Shown here piece after piece: positions 1 to 7,442 of a stretch of DNA of 34,512 nt. The number at the start of each line of letters is the position of its first letter. The stretch's first letter is position 1. A program made the translations under genes and the position numbers. This stretch comes from Akkermansiaceae bacterium (GTDB lineage Bacteria; Verrucomicrobiota; Verrucomicrobiia; Verrucomicrobiales; Akkermansiaceae): the NCBI GenBank assembly GCA_026461385.1, contig JAPJNB010000024.1, positions 1-34,512 on the forward strand, written 5' to 3'. Under the pieces are notes generated by a model. It was not told the DNA's origin, did not search any database, and saw only the letters and a list, made by a program, of their open reading frames with translations.

Positions 1-1
1 C

Positions 2-706
2 GCCCGATTCACCTACCGGATGCACAACCTCAGCGAGTTCATGAAGACGTTGCTGCAACGGTTCACGCGGTGGTTCAACCGAACCCACCAGCGCAGCGGT
101 ACGCTGTGGGAGGAGCGCTACAAGAGCGTGATCGTCGAAAGCGGGGTCGCCGCGCGGACGATGGCGGCGTACATCGACCTGAACCCCGTCAGAGCGGGCA
201 TGGTCGCAGATCCAGCGGAGTATCGGTGGAGCAGCTACGGCGAAGCCGTGGGCGGTGGACGGAAGGGAAATGGCAAGAAATCGCGTGAAGGCCTGGTGCG
301 AGCGTGCATGAGCAACCACGGAGCGGGATTTGAGGCGGAGAAATGGAGGGACGTGTCGCGGATTTATCGGCGGACCTTGGGGCTGGCGCTTGAACGCAAG
401 AACGGTCGGGCCGAGGTTGAAAAGGGCGTGGTGAGACCGCAGATGAATGAAGCGGAGGCATTGGAAGCCGCGGATAATGGCACCGTTTTGCCGGACTTGA
501 AGCTGGCGACGATGTTGCGGTGCCGGGTGAGGTATTTCACCGATGGTGCGGTGATTGGCAGCAAAGCTTTCGTGAACGAAGCGTTTGCGGCGGCGCGCGA
601 GCGTTTCACCGACAAGCGGAAAGATGGCGCTCGGCGGCTGAAGGGGAGCGGTAAAGCCGCGGCTGGGGTGTTGTGGAGCGTTAGGGATTTGAGAGTCCGA
701 GTGTAA
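2..706 (+). CDS. REP-associated tyrosine transposase (RAYT, IS200-like Y1 family), 5'-truncated by the window edge
   Basis: The frame is open from the first base, so the N-terminus with the HUH metal site lies outside the window. The visible N-terminal part carries the RAYT-type stretch RFTRWFNRTHQRSGTLWEER followed by YKSVIVE and AAYIDLNPVRAGMV, ending in WSSY. This is the conserved block of REP-associated transposases (single-strand transposases linked to REP palindromes). A further ~140-residue tail includes LLRCRVRYFTDG-like (here MLRCRVRYFTDG) and GSKAFVNEAF, which I associate with the long RAYTs of Verrucomicrobia. No frameshift or stop is visible in the part seen, so it may be intact. 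The last ~25 codons plus ~95 bp of downstream DNA recur at 2790-2963 as a decayed copy. Family assignment is confident; activity cannot be judged. Confidence 0.85.
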   Translation, partial: ARFTYRMHNLSEFMKTLLQRFTRWFNRTHQRSGTLWEERYKSVIVESGVAARTMAAYIDLNPVRAGMVADPAEYRWSSYGEAVGGGRKGNGKKSREGLVRACMSNHGAGFEAEKWRDVSRIYRRTLGLALERKNGRAEVEKGVVRPQMNEAEALEAADNGTVLPDLKLATMLRCRVRYFTDGAVIGSKAFVNEAFAAARERFTDKRKDGARRLKGSGKAAAGVLWSVRDLRVRV

Positions 707-968
707 TCCGGTCGTGTGCGGCGAGTGATTCTGGCATTGCGGACTTGGGTCACCTGTTCCGCCTTTGCGTCGTTAGGCCGTACTGCCTGAATTCACTCCG
801 ATATTGTCACCCGATTCGCTTCTTCCTAAGTTTCCCATTTTGAATTAGACGATTCACGGGCGGCCATTGGCCATTGGCCTATTTGGACAATGCTGCGACC
901 ACCCAGAGGCCCCGCATGGTTCTTGATGCCTCGCGGCATGACTACGAGGCGATTCATTCGAGCATCTC
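661..968 (+). repeat. Left copy of a ~300 bp imperfect direct repeat (RAYT 3' end plus sufS 5' end)
   Basis: This segment aligns to 2824-3124 with a constant offset of 2163 bp up to the sufS codons. A 7 bp insertion in the left copy, a tandem duplication of CCATTGG near 864-877, then shifts the offset. By hand I count 23 mismatches over the first ~209 aligned bases and about 9 over the next ~88, so roughly 89-90% identity. A 40 bp block at 721-760 is identical in both copies. The repeat joins the 3' end of a RAYT gene, the sufS leader and the first ~50 codons of sufS. It ends abruptly near 968, just before the phased repeat array. Confidence 0.9.
801..968 (+). pseudogene. Broken 5' fragment of sufS (cysteine desulfurase)
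   Basis: This is the left-copy equivalent of the first ~50 codons of the intact sufS at 2964. The start codon is ATA instead of ATG (801-803), codon 16 is TAG instead of CAG (846-848), and a 7 bp tandem duplication shifts the frame after the GATTCACGG at ~863. Downstream of the shift the sequence reads YLDNAATTQRPRMVLDASRH, clearly the SufS N-terminus, but in another frame. Homology stops near 968. It therefore cannot make a product. The most direct reading is a partial duplication of the RAYT-sufS border that has drifted since. Confidence 0.92.
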
Positions 969-993
969 ATACAAAATCCCACAAAAAAGTATG

Positions 994-1144
994 GTTTTTC
1001 GCCTCTCCGGTGTCGTTTTCGCCTTCTCAAAGTTGTTTTCGGCCACTCTAGAGTCGTTTTCACTATCACCAGTTTCGTTTTCACGGCCTCCAAGTCGTTT
1101 TCGGCGTCTCCCGACCCGTTTTCTCCTTCTCACCGTTCGTTTTC
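994..1144. repeat. Phased T-tract array: eight degenerate 20-21 bp units
   Basis: A CGTTTTC core (first unit GTTTTTC, second-to-last fully conserved) recurs at 994, 1014, 1034, 1055, 1076, 1096, 1117 and 1138, so spacings are 20, 20, 21, 21, 20, 21 and 21 bp. The 13-14 bp between cores are variable but pyrimidine-rich, often with a TCTC/CTC stretch. On the minus strand the core reads GAAAACG. The mixture of 20 and 21 bp spacings breaks any single reading frame, so this is unlikely to be a coding repeat even though short open frames cross it. Spacing near two helical turns puts all T-tracts on one face of the helix, which could cause intrinsic bending. It sits between the sufS fragment and the secreted-protein gene. 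Function unknown. Confidence 0.8.
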
Positions 1145-1349
1145 CCGAATCCCAGCCATGATTTTCCAATCCGCCACCTATTTTACCAGACCAAGTGAAA
1201 CTGGAGTTGCGCTCCGGTGCTCTACGCTGCCGAAGTTGTTTTCAGAGACATCGCGAGACGGGATGTCAGACCGAGTATCAACGGCAAAAATATGCGCCGC
1301 ATCGCAGACATTAGCGAACTCCAGATTTCGGGCTTATTGGCTTGTTGCG

Positions 1350-2663
1350 ATGTGGAAGAAGTATATGCAGTGCAGCGTGAAAACGATACTGATATTGGCT
1401 TTTGTATCCTTCCAAATCTCCCTGCCACTGTCGGGCGAACCGATCCGCCCCGAGGACGCTAAGAAACATGCCGGAGAGGTCATGGAAGTACGGGGAGAGG
1501 TGAAAGGTTTTACGACCGGTGGTGGCATGACTTATATCAACTTCGGTGATGCTTACCCGAGACAGGCCTTTACCATCGCTGTGGACGAAAAGAAGATACT
1601 CGACCGAAAGCGGCTCGGTCCCTCCTTCGGTAGGGAAATCGTGGTGAAGGGACGGATCGAAAACTATAAGAATCGACCGCGCATTGTCTTACAGGATATT
1701 GGCGACATTCGTTATCTGCCGGTGGACGAGAAATCCGCCATCGAAGAGCCGATCGACGGCGCTGCGGCGCGGGGACGCTATGTCGCGGCATGGCACCAGA
1801 TCTTGATGAGGAATGACTTTGAAAAGATCGAGAAACAGGCGGCTGCGTTCGAGAAGAAGGAGGAGATATCGATGGAAGGAATGTGGCTGAGCTTGCGATT
1901 CTTTGCGGCACTGGAAACGCCGGATGACTTAAGCGAAGGCGGGTGGCAGGCTGCTTTCCAACGGGTCGAGCGCTGGCAAAAGGCTTTTCCCAATTCGTCG
2001 ACCGCGCTTCATGCGAAGGCCGGCCTTCTTGTCAGTTATGCGTGGGCAGCACGTGGTTCCGGCTTCGCAGACAAGGTGACGGAAGAAGGTTGGGAAAAAT
2101 TTCGTGAACGGATTCGAGCTGCGAGTGTTGTGCTGGAAAGCATTCCGGAAGGTGCCAAGCGCCCGTATTTTTACGATACACGCCAGACGGTCGCCATGGC
2201 ACAGGGTTGGCCCAAAGAAAGGGTCCTGACGAATCTGCGGGCTTCGCTCGATCATTTTCCCGGGTGCTTTGAAATCTATTTTGCAGTCTGCATTCATCTA
2301 CTTCCCAGATGGCATGGAGAGGACCAGGAGTGGCAAAAGTTCATTGAGGAGCAGACGAAGGAGGAGACTCCGTTTCAAAACGAACTCTACGCAAGGGTAT
2401 GTTGGGCGATGACCGACTATTATCCGAACGCTTGGAATGAAACAGGAATCTTGTGGCCGCGCTTCAAGGCCGGTTTCGAAGAAATGGAACGCCGCTATCC
2501 AGCGAGCATGTGGAATTTGAATCATTTCGCGAGGTTCGCGAAGATAAATGATGACAAAGAAACATGCGCGAGGCTGCTCAAGAAGACCGAAGGCCGGGAG
2601 GACATGCAGGTCTGGCTCCGCTGGAACCACTTCGAGGATGCGAAGAGGTGGGTGATGGAATAG
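1350..2663 (+). CDS. Secreted OB-fold / DUF4034-like protein of unknown function
   Basis: This is a protein of 437 aa from ATG 1350; 432 aa from the nearby ATG 1365, which has GGAAG about 7 nt upstream, a rare Shine-Dalgarno-like spacing here. The frame is open back to 1158, but that part lacks any recognisable protein. The N-terminus is a signal peptide (KK, then a hydrophobic TILILAFVSFQ run, cleavage probably near SGEP). A ~85-residue OB-fold-like domain follows (HAGEVMEVRGEV, YINFGDAYP, IVVKGRIENYKNRPRIVL), resembling nucleic-acid-binding OB domains that occur in exported proteins of Planctomycetes and Verrucomicrobia. The C-terminal ~250 residues (WQKAFPNS, YAWAARGSGFAD, SLDHFPGCFEIYFA) resemble DUF4034 and look helical, TPR-like. 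It is an orphan between the two direct repeats. The domain calls are from motif recall and moderate in strength. Confidence 0.7.
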   Translation: MWKKYMQCSVKTILILAFVSFQISLPLSGEPIRPEDAKKHAGEVMEVRGEVKGFTTGGGMTYINFGDAYPRQAFTIAVDEKKILDRKRLGPSFGREIVVKGRIENYKNRPRIVLQDIGDIRYLPVDEKSAIEEPIDGAAARGRYVAAWHQILMRNDFEKIEKQAAAFEKKEEISMEGMWLSLRFFAALETPDDLSEGGWQAAFQRVERWQKAFPNSSTALHAKAGLLVSYAWAARGSGFADKVTEEGWEKFRERIRAASVVLESIPEGAKRPYFYDTRQTVAMAQGWPKERVLTNLRASLDHFPGCFEIYFAVCIHLLPRWHGEDQEWQKFIEEQTKEETPFQNELYARVCWAMTDYYPNAWNETGILWPRFKAGFEEMERRYPASMWNLNHFARFAKINDDKETCARLLKKTEGREDMQVWLRWNHFEDAKRWVME

Positions 2664-2791
2664 GCGTGGATGCTTGAGCTTCTAATTTGTTGCCTAGTTC
2701 AGTTCATTTTTCACAAGGTCCCATCCAAAAAAGACGGTTTCCGCATGGCTGGCTTGGAGCGATAGGATGGGGTACGAGCAGTCAGCGGTGT

Positions 2792-2869
2792 CATTGGCGG
2801 CTTAAGAGAAATGGTTAGGCCGTAGGCGGGGTGCTTTGGAGTGTGAGGGATTTGAGAGTACGGGTGTGA
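2792..2869 (+). pseudogene. Remnant of a second RAYT transposase C-terminus
   Basis: Reading in the frame that ends at TGA 2867-2869 gives RLKRNG-stop-AVGG followed by VLWSVRDLRVRV. The intact gene at 2-706 ends RRLKGSGKAAAGVLWSVRDLRVRV. The last 12 residues are identical, and an in-frame TAG (2816-2818) interrupts the remnant. Upstream of about 2790 the similarity is lost, and 2664-2790 contains nothing I can identify. This shows that the piece duplicated with the sufS leader included the end of a transposase gene. Confidence 0.85.
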
Positions 2870-3124
2870 TCCGGTCGCGTGCGGCGAGTGATTCTGGCAT
2901 TGCGGACTTGGGTCACCTGTTCCACCTTGGTGCCGTTGGGCCGTACCGCCTGAATCCACGCCAATGTTGTCACCCGATTCGCTTCTTCCTGAGTTTCCCA
3001 TTTTGAATCAGACGATTCACGGTAGGCGGTTAGTCTATTTGGACAATGCAGCGACCACCCAGAAGCCTCGCGTGGTCCTTGATGCCTCGCGGCATTACTA
3101 CGAGGCGATCAATTCGAACATTCA
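2824..3124 (+). repeat. Right copy of the ~300 bp direct repeat; includes the leader and first codons of intact sufS
   Basis: Partner of 661-968 (see there for the alignment). The part from 2870 to 2963 is the leader of sufS, so any sufS promoter probably lies inside the repeat. The 40 bp identical block is at 2884-2923. I see no convincing sigma-70 promoter or Shine-Dalgarno sequence in it. Confidence 0.9.
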
Positions 3125-4181
3125 CCGAGGAACTCACCATCTCGCTCGGCAGGCGACCGAAGCATTCGAACTCGCCCGCCAAACGGTTGCGTCTTATCTC
3201 AATGCCACCACCTCCGACGAGGTGATTTTCACCGCTGGCACGACCGATGGGATCAATCTCGTTGCCAACGTTCTCGCGCTTTCGGGACTCATCCAATCGG
3301 GCGACGAGGTGCTTATTTCGACCCTAGAACATCACTCCAACATTGTGCCGTGGCAGATGCTTTGCGAACGGACTGGCGCGATTCTTAAGGTGATTCCTTG
3401 TGACGAAGACGGGGTCCTCGACCAGGCGGCATACGGTGCGCTTCTGAACGAGAGGACCCGTGTCCTTTCGCTGACGTGGATTTCCAATTCGTTCGGCACC
3501 GTCAATCCGGTCGTCGAAATGGCAGCCGCGGCAAAAGCGGCCGGAGCACTTGTGATGCTAGATGCTGCCCAAGCGGTCGCTCACACGCAGATCGACGTGC
3601 AGGCTCTGGACATCGATTTTTTGGTGTTTTCCGGCCACAAAATTTATGCGCCCACCGGCATCGGCGTCTTGTGGGGACGGGCCGCGTTGCTGGATCGCTT
3701 GCCGCCATGGCGGGGTGGGGGGGAAATGATCAAAGAGGTCACTTTCGAGAAGACCAGCTACAACGTGCTCCCATTTAAGTATGAGGCGGGCACGCCCAAC
3801 ATCGAGGGGGCCATCGCGCTTGCAGCGGCAATCGACTTCGTCAATGGCCTTGGCTTGGAGGAAATCGAGGCGCACGAGCACGCATTGATTCGCTCGGCGG
3901 CGTCGGCGCTCTCGACGATTTCAGGCATCCGTTTCTTTGGTCCAGACGACCGCGCGGGCGCGCTATCCTTTCAGGTGGAAGGCATCCATCACTACGATCT
4001 TGGCACACTGCTCGACCAGATGGGCGTGGCGGTCCGGACGGGTCATCATTGTTGCCAGCCGCTCATGGCGCGATTTGGAATGACGGGCACCGTGCGCGCA
4101 TCGTTTGCCGTCTACAATTCTCAGAACGACATCGATGCGCTGGCCGCAGCCACCACCAAGGCGGTCGCCATGCTGCGCTAA
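2964..4181 (+). CDS. sufS: SufS-type (group II) cysteine desulfurase
   Basis: 405 aa, the normal length for SufS. It is a PLP enzyme that takes sulfur from cysteine (to alanine) as a persulfide for Fe-S cluster assembly, or selenium from selenocysteine. Visible motifs are the N-terminal YLDNAATTQKP, the substrate/PLP region EHHSNIVPWQ, DAAQAVAH, the PLP-lysine K226 in FSGHKIYAPTG, and the catalytic cysteine C363 in RTGHHCCQPLM (the first of two adjacent cysteines). The GxGVLWG and ASFAVYN stretches also fit group II. ATG 2964 is supported by alignment of the N-terminus with the family and by homology to the broken copy, although no Shine-Dalgarno is present. The other suf genes are not in the window; coaC follows 45 bp downstream. 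Confidence 0.95.
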   Translation: MLSPDSLLPEFPILNQTIHGRRLVYLDNAATTQKPRVVLDASRHYYEAINSNIHRGTHHLARQATEAFELARQTVASYLNATTSDEVIFTAGTTDGINLVANVLALSGLIQSGDEVLISTLEHHSNIVPWQMLCERTGAILKVIPCDEDGVLDQAAYGALLNERTRVLSLTWISNSFGTVNPVVEMAAAAKAAGALVMLDAAQAVAHTQIDVQALDIDFLVFSGHKIYAPTGIGVLWGRAALLDRLPPWRGGGEMIKEVTFEKTSYNVLPFKYEAGTPNIEGAIALAAAIDFVNGLGLEEIEAHEHALIRSAASALSTISGIRFFGPDDRAGALSFQVEGIHHYDLGTLLDQMGVAVRTGHHCCQPLMARFGMTGTVRASFAVYNSQNDIDALAAATTKAVAMLR

Positions 4182-4226
4182 GGATCTGTTCTTGAGAGGC
4201 ACTCAGAGAAAGCACAGACTCATTTC

Positions 4227-4775
4227 ATGAAAATCGTCCTCGGAATTTCTGGATCGATCGCGGCCTACAAGGCGGCCGATCTCGCTTCGCAGTTGGTCAA
4301 GCAGGGACATCAGGTTCATGCTGTCATGAGTCGCGCTGCCGTCGAGTTCATCACGCCACTCACGCTGCAGACGCTCACGCGGAACCCCGTGCTCGTTTCG
4401 TTAGAAGACGAAAAAAATTCATGGAAGCCAGGTCACATCGAGCTCGCCGATCAGGCGGATCTTTTCGTAGTGGCGCCGGCAAGCGCAAATCTGTTAGGGC
4501 AACTCGCGCACGGGCTTGCGACCGACCCGGTTTCCTCGATCTATCTCGCGCTTCCTCGGTCGACTCCAGTGGTGATCGCTCCCGCGATGAATGGCAAGAT
4601 GTGGCTTCATCCGGCAACGCAGCGCAATTTTGCCCAGTTGGTGGCCGATGGTTGCTCGTTCGTTGGTCCTGCGGAAGGCGGGCTTGCCTGCGGTTACGAA
4701 GGGGTGGGTCGCTTGGCTCCCGTGGATGAAATTTTATTAGAAATTGCCAAGCGCGCGGGTGCTTCTGGTGTTTAA
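4227..4775 (+). CDS. coaC: Phosphopantothenoylcysteine decarboxylase, stand-alone CoaC (flavoprotein)
   Basis: 182 aa, equal to only the N-terminal flavoprotein half of the usual CoaBC fusion. It decarboxylates 4'-phosphopantothenoyl-cysteine to 4'-phosphopantetheine using FMN in coenzyme A synthesis. Visible are the FMN-binding start GISGSIAAYKA, the catalytic histidine H70 in GHIELA (equivalent to the family's conserved His), VVAPASANLLG, the PAMN motif (119-122) followed by MW, and the substrate-clamp cysteine C155 in GGLACGYEGVGR. No CoaB (ligase) domain follows, because the frame ends 20 residues later and the next gene is unrelated. CoaB is therefore presumably encoded elsewhere. A UbiX/Dfp-type relative is possible, but PAMN plus the Cys motif argue for CoaC. 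Confidence 0.88.
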   Translation: MKIVLGISGSIAAYKAADLASQLVKQGHQVHAVMSRAAVEFITPLTLQTLTRNPVLVSLEDEKNSWKPGHIELADQADLFVVAPASANLLGQLAHGLATDPVSSIYLALPRSTPVVIAPAMNGKMWLHPATQRNFAQLVADGCSFVGPAEGGLACGYEGVGRLAPVDEILLEIAKRAGASGV

Positions 4776-4808
4776 TTTGATCGAATAATCTAACTGAATC
4801 CGAGATCG

Positions 4809-5285
4809 ATGATTCCGTCGCCTCATCAAATTTTCATGAGTTTCGAGCGCGGTGAAATCGAGCGTGATGAAATGCATGCCTTGATGGCGTTGCACGCCCG
4901 CGAGTTGATTTCGGAAATGGAGGAGGACTATCAAAATCCAGCGGCTGCTTGGATTGAAACGCTTTTGGCGCGGCGGGCAGCCAGTCGATTGCAGCGCCGC
5001 CATGGAGCCTCGTTGATCCGGCAAATTCTAGCAGCTCTCGCGGAAGTTGCCGATTTTCCACCTAGCCGGTATTTTTGGAATGCAGACCATCCAGACGTGC
5101 CGCTTCATTGTTTTTTCCGAATCCGCCGCGAGCCGGTATTTCGGATTTTAGACATCCAGTCGAATGATTTGGAAATCAAGGTGCTGGTTGAGCACGGCGC
5201 GGCAGCACGAGGCAAGGCGAAGCGTCAAAATTTCATGTTCAAGCGTGACGCGCACTGGAGGCTCAGGGCGGAGTCACGTGGATGA
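4809..5285 (+). CDS. Hypothetical protein, 158 aa
   Basis: Not recognised with confidence. It is a soluble, charged protein with no signal peptide or membrane segment. The N-terminal half (MIPSPHQIFMSFERGEIERD, then HARELISEMEEDYQNP) looks helical. The second half (FPPSRYFWNADHPDVPLHCFFRIRREPVFRIL, EIKVLVEHG) looks like alternating beta strands ending in a basic tail with FMFKRDAHWRL. It lies 33 bp after coaC on the same strand, so it is probably co-transcribed. Its last 23 bp overlap the 3' end of the convergent nuclease gene. The codon use resembles its neighbours and it fills the gap exactly, so I regard it as real, probably lineage-specific. Confidence 0.7.
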   Translation: MIPSPHQIFMSFERGEIERDEMHALMALHARELISEMEEDYQNPAAAWIETLLARRAASRLQRRHGASLIRQILAALAEVADFPPSRYFWNADHPDVPLHCFFRIRREPVFRILDIQSNDLEIKVLVEHGAAARGKAKRQNFMFKRDAHWRLRAESRG

Positions 5286-6108
5286 AAGCCTTGATTTTTT
5301 CGTAGGTTGATGCGCCCATGCCCTTCACGTCTTTGACTGCCTCGGGCGAGTGAAATGGTCGAGCTTGGATGATGTTCGTTGAGGTTTTCTCACCGATCCC
5401 AGGCAAGGTCATCAATTCATTGCGGGTTGCGTGGTTGAGATCGACCGGCTTGTTCTCGACCGCTTTGCCGGTCCCTTTCGCCATTTGGAGCTCGGCAGTT
5501 TCCGCGCGTGCTTCTTTGCGAATGCTCGCCAGTCTTTTCCAATCGGTCTTCGCCCATGCGCCTCTTCCTGCTTGCGCAGCGGTGAGTTCAAGATCGGCAA
5601 GTTCGTCTTTCCATTCGCTTCCGCTGGTGCCATTCGCAAGCTGGCGCACCACACCGAAGGCCCGTGCGAGACCCTGTGAAACAAGCCACTCCGAAAGGTT
5701 TTGCCCCTCCGAGGTCTCAATGAATCCATAAACCCGCTCGAACCTCTCATCTCCCCGTCCATCAGCGAAGGCAGTCACCACGGTGAAGGGCTTGGCGAGC
5801 AGCTTGCAGGTTTCTTCCTTCGCCGCCTCACCTAATGATTTTGCAGTTAGAATTTCATCGATCCCGAAATAACGCCGTTGGTCTCGCAGGCGTCGCGCAT
5901 TGGAATCGTCGCCGTTGATGTGCATTTCGATGCAGTCGGCGCCATACAGCCGGATCGTGCGCTCCTTGCCATCGGGAAATCTAACAGAAAAACTATCACC
6001 ATCCGACCACTCGGTTGGGACCAGCACGCAGCCGGTGAATTTGAGGAGTTCCTCGTTTGCGTGGCAAGTGAGTAGGGTCATCAAGAGGATAAGAACGCAA
6101 CGAATCAT
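5263..6108 (-). CDS. Exported staphylococcal-nuclease-like protein with C-terminal helix-hairpin-helix
   Basis: 281 aa. The N-terminus (MIRCVLILLMTLLTCHANEE) is a signal peptide, so the protein is probably exported. Residues ~25-170 form an SNase (thermonuclease, OB-fold) domain: DGDSFSVRFPDGKERTIRLYG with the catalytic Arg, DCIE with the expected acidic residue, and GDERFERVYGFI with the second catalytic Arg. Thus all three usual SNase catalytic positions seem occupied. A charged linker (KEARAETAELQMAKG) leads to a ComEA-type helix-hairpin-helix (VDLNHATRNELMTLPGIGEK, then KGMGASTYEKIKAF), a non-specific DNA-binding module. The start is 2 nt after the stop of the MATE gene, so the two are one transcript. 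A role in degrading or scavenging extracellular or periplasmic DNA is inference. Confidence 0.88.
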   Translation of the reverse strand: MIRCVLILLMTLLTCHANEELLKFTGCVLVPTEWSDGDSFSVRFPDGKERTIRLYGADCIEMHINGDDSNARRLRDQRRYFGIDEILTAKSLGEAAKEETCKLLAKPFTVVTAFADGRGDERFERVYGFIETSEGQNLSEWLVSQGLARAFGVVRQLANGTSGSEWKDELADLELTAAQAGRGAWAKTDWKRLASIRKEARAETAELQMAKGTGKAVENKPVDLNHATRNELMTLPGIGEKTSTNIIQARPFHSPEAVKDVKGMGASTYEKIKAFIHVTPP

Positions 6109-6110
6109 GC

Positions 6111-7442
6111 CTAACGGTTAGCATGACGAGTTCGTTTCCACAAGCGCGGGCTTAAGGTCAGGCAGGCAACCCCGAGTCCGGCGGCGAGGCCCCACCAAAC
6201 CCCGAGAGCCCCGAGTTTCAGGCCGAAGGCCAAGCCTGCGGCGACCGGCAAACCCACCAACCAGTACGATACAAAGCCCATGACTGCTGGAATCCTTGCG
6301 TCGCTCAGGCCACGCAGCATCGATGCCGATGCCACTTGGAGGCAGTCACATAGCTGGAAAACGCCGACAATCATCAACATCGATCCCGCGAGTTCGATGA
6401 CATCAGGTGCATGAATGAAAAGTGAAGCGAGGAATCTGCCGAATACCAAAAGCGTGCTTGCGGCGACGAGTCCATACCCGCCACCGAGCAGCCATCCCGA
6501 CGCGACAATCGGGCGCAAGCGTGCGATTTCGCCGGCACCATCGGCCTCGCCAATCCGGACAGTGAGTGCCATCGAAAGCCCAAGCGGAACCATGAATGCG
6601 GTGGCGGCGAGCGTGATCGCGATCTGGTGCGACGCCATTGCAGCTGGCCCGAAGCGGCCCATGATGAGGCCGGCCAACGAGAAGGCGGAAACTTCAGAAA
6701 TCATCTGCAGACTTGCTGGAAATCCGACGGATAGAAGGCGGCGGAGGTCTTTGAAATCCGGTGCTCGCAGCCAGTGATGAGGCACCCAATCCCGCAGCCC
6801 GTTCGCGCGGGTCAACCAAAACAGCATCGCCATTAGAATCGCCACACGAGCCATGAATGTGCCCCACGCAGCGCCATTCAAGCCCAGTGCGGGACAGCCA
6901 AGATTCCCATAAATGAGCACCCAGTTCAGTGCGGCATTCAAGCCAACGCCTCCGAGGAAAATCCAAAATGGCGGCCATGCGCGACCGAGGGCATCGGCAT
7001 GGTTTTTCAGGGAGATCGATCCCAATGCGGGAATCGCCGAGGCCATGAGAATCAGGAAAAAGCTCTTGGCTCGTTGCGAGACCTCTGCCGGTTGTTGGAA
7101 AATTTCTAACCGCATCGAGATCAGCCATGCGATGGCGAAAAGTACGAGTCCAAGTGCCAGTGCAAGATAGAGTCCGTGTCGGCAACTGCCACGCGCGCCC
7201 GCTGGATCGTTCGCGCCACGCGAGCTTGAGGTGAAAACTGAAATGCCGGTCAGCAGTCCGATCCCAAACACGAAGGGCACGTAAAACAGCGAGTTTGCAA
7301 ACGTCAGTGCCGCGAGATCAGCGACGCCGAGATGTCCGACCATCAAGGTGTCCACCACGCCCATGAGCATTTGGCTCAGTTGCCCGATCATCAACGGGAC
7401 GGCTAACCGAAGGGTCAGGCGGGATTCGTGCAGAAGGTTCAT
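6111..7442 (-). CDS. MATE-family multidrug/cation efflux transporter (NorM-like)
   Basis: 443 aa with about 12 hydrophobic segments in two halves, the normal MATE size. Family features are the N-terminal RLAVPLMIGQLSQMLMGVVDTLMVGHLG, followed by ALAALTFANS-like residues, the GANDPAGA loop, and in the second half GFPASLQMISEVSAFSLAGLIMG with ASHQIAITLAA. MATE proteins export cationic drugs and metabolites in exchange for Na+ or H+; the substrate cannot be read from sequence. It is the first gene of a two-gene minus-strand unit with the exported nuclease (2 nt apart). The promoter should lie in 7443-7568, shared with hisF in the other direction. No Shine-Dalgarno is visible. Confidence 0.92.
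   Translation of the reverse strand: MNLLHESRLTLRLAVPLMIGQLSQMLMGVVDTLMVGHLGVADLAALTFANSLFYVPFVFGIGLLTGISVFTSSSRGANDPAGARGSCRHGLYLALALGLVLFAIAWLISMRLEIFQQPAEVSQRAKSFFLILMASAIPALGSISLKNHADALGRAWPPFWIFLGGVGLNAALNWVLIYGNLGCPALGLNGAAWGTFMARVAILMAMLFWLTRANGLRDWVPHHWLRAPDFKDLRRLLSVGFPASLQMISEVSAFSLAGLIMGRFGPAAMASHQIAITLAATAFMVPLGLSMALTVRIGEADGAGEIARLRPIVASGWLLGGGYGLVAASTLLVFGRFLASLFIHAPDVIELAGSMLMIVGVFQLCDCLQVASASMLRGLSDARIPAVMGFVSYWLVGLPVAAGLAFGLKLGALGVWWGLAAGLGVACLTLSPRLWKRTRHANR

Noticed and set aside
994-1144. CRISPR array
   Set aside because: The conserved core is only ~7 bp, the period is 20-21 bp and spacers are not unique 30-40 bp segments; no cas gene is nearby.
874-1161. Open frames across the phased array on both strands, with FSxxxxxF-like or ENxFxxA-like heptads
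   Set aside because: Unit spacings of 20 and 21 bp shift the frame, no start context is present, and the left part is the dead sufS fragment. Better explained as a DNA-level repeat.
6111-6121. Inverted repeat CTAAC-G-GTTAG at the MATE stop / SNase start
   Set aside because: Short (5 bp arms) and coincides with the stop codon and the common GTTAG word; no T-tract. Not supported as terminator or operator.
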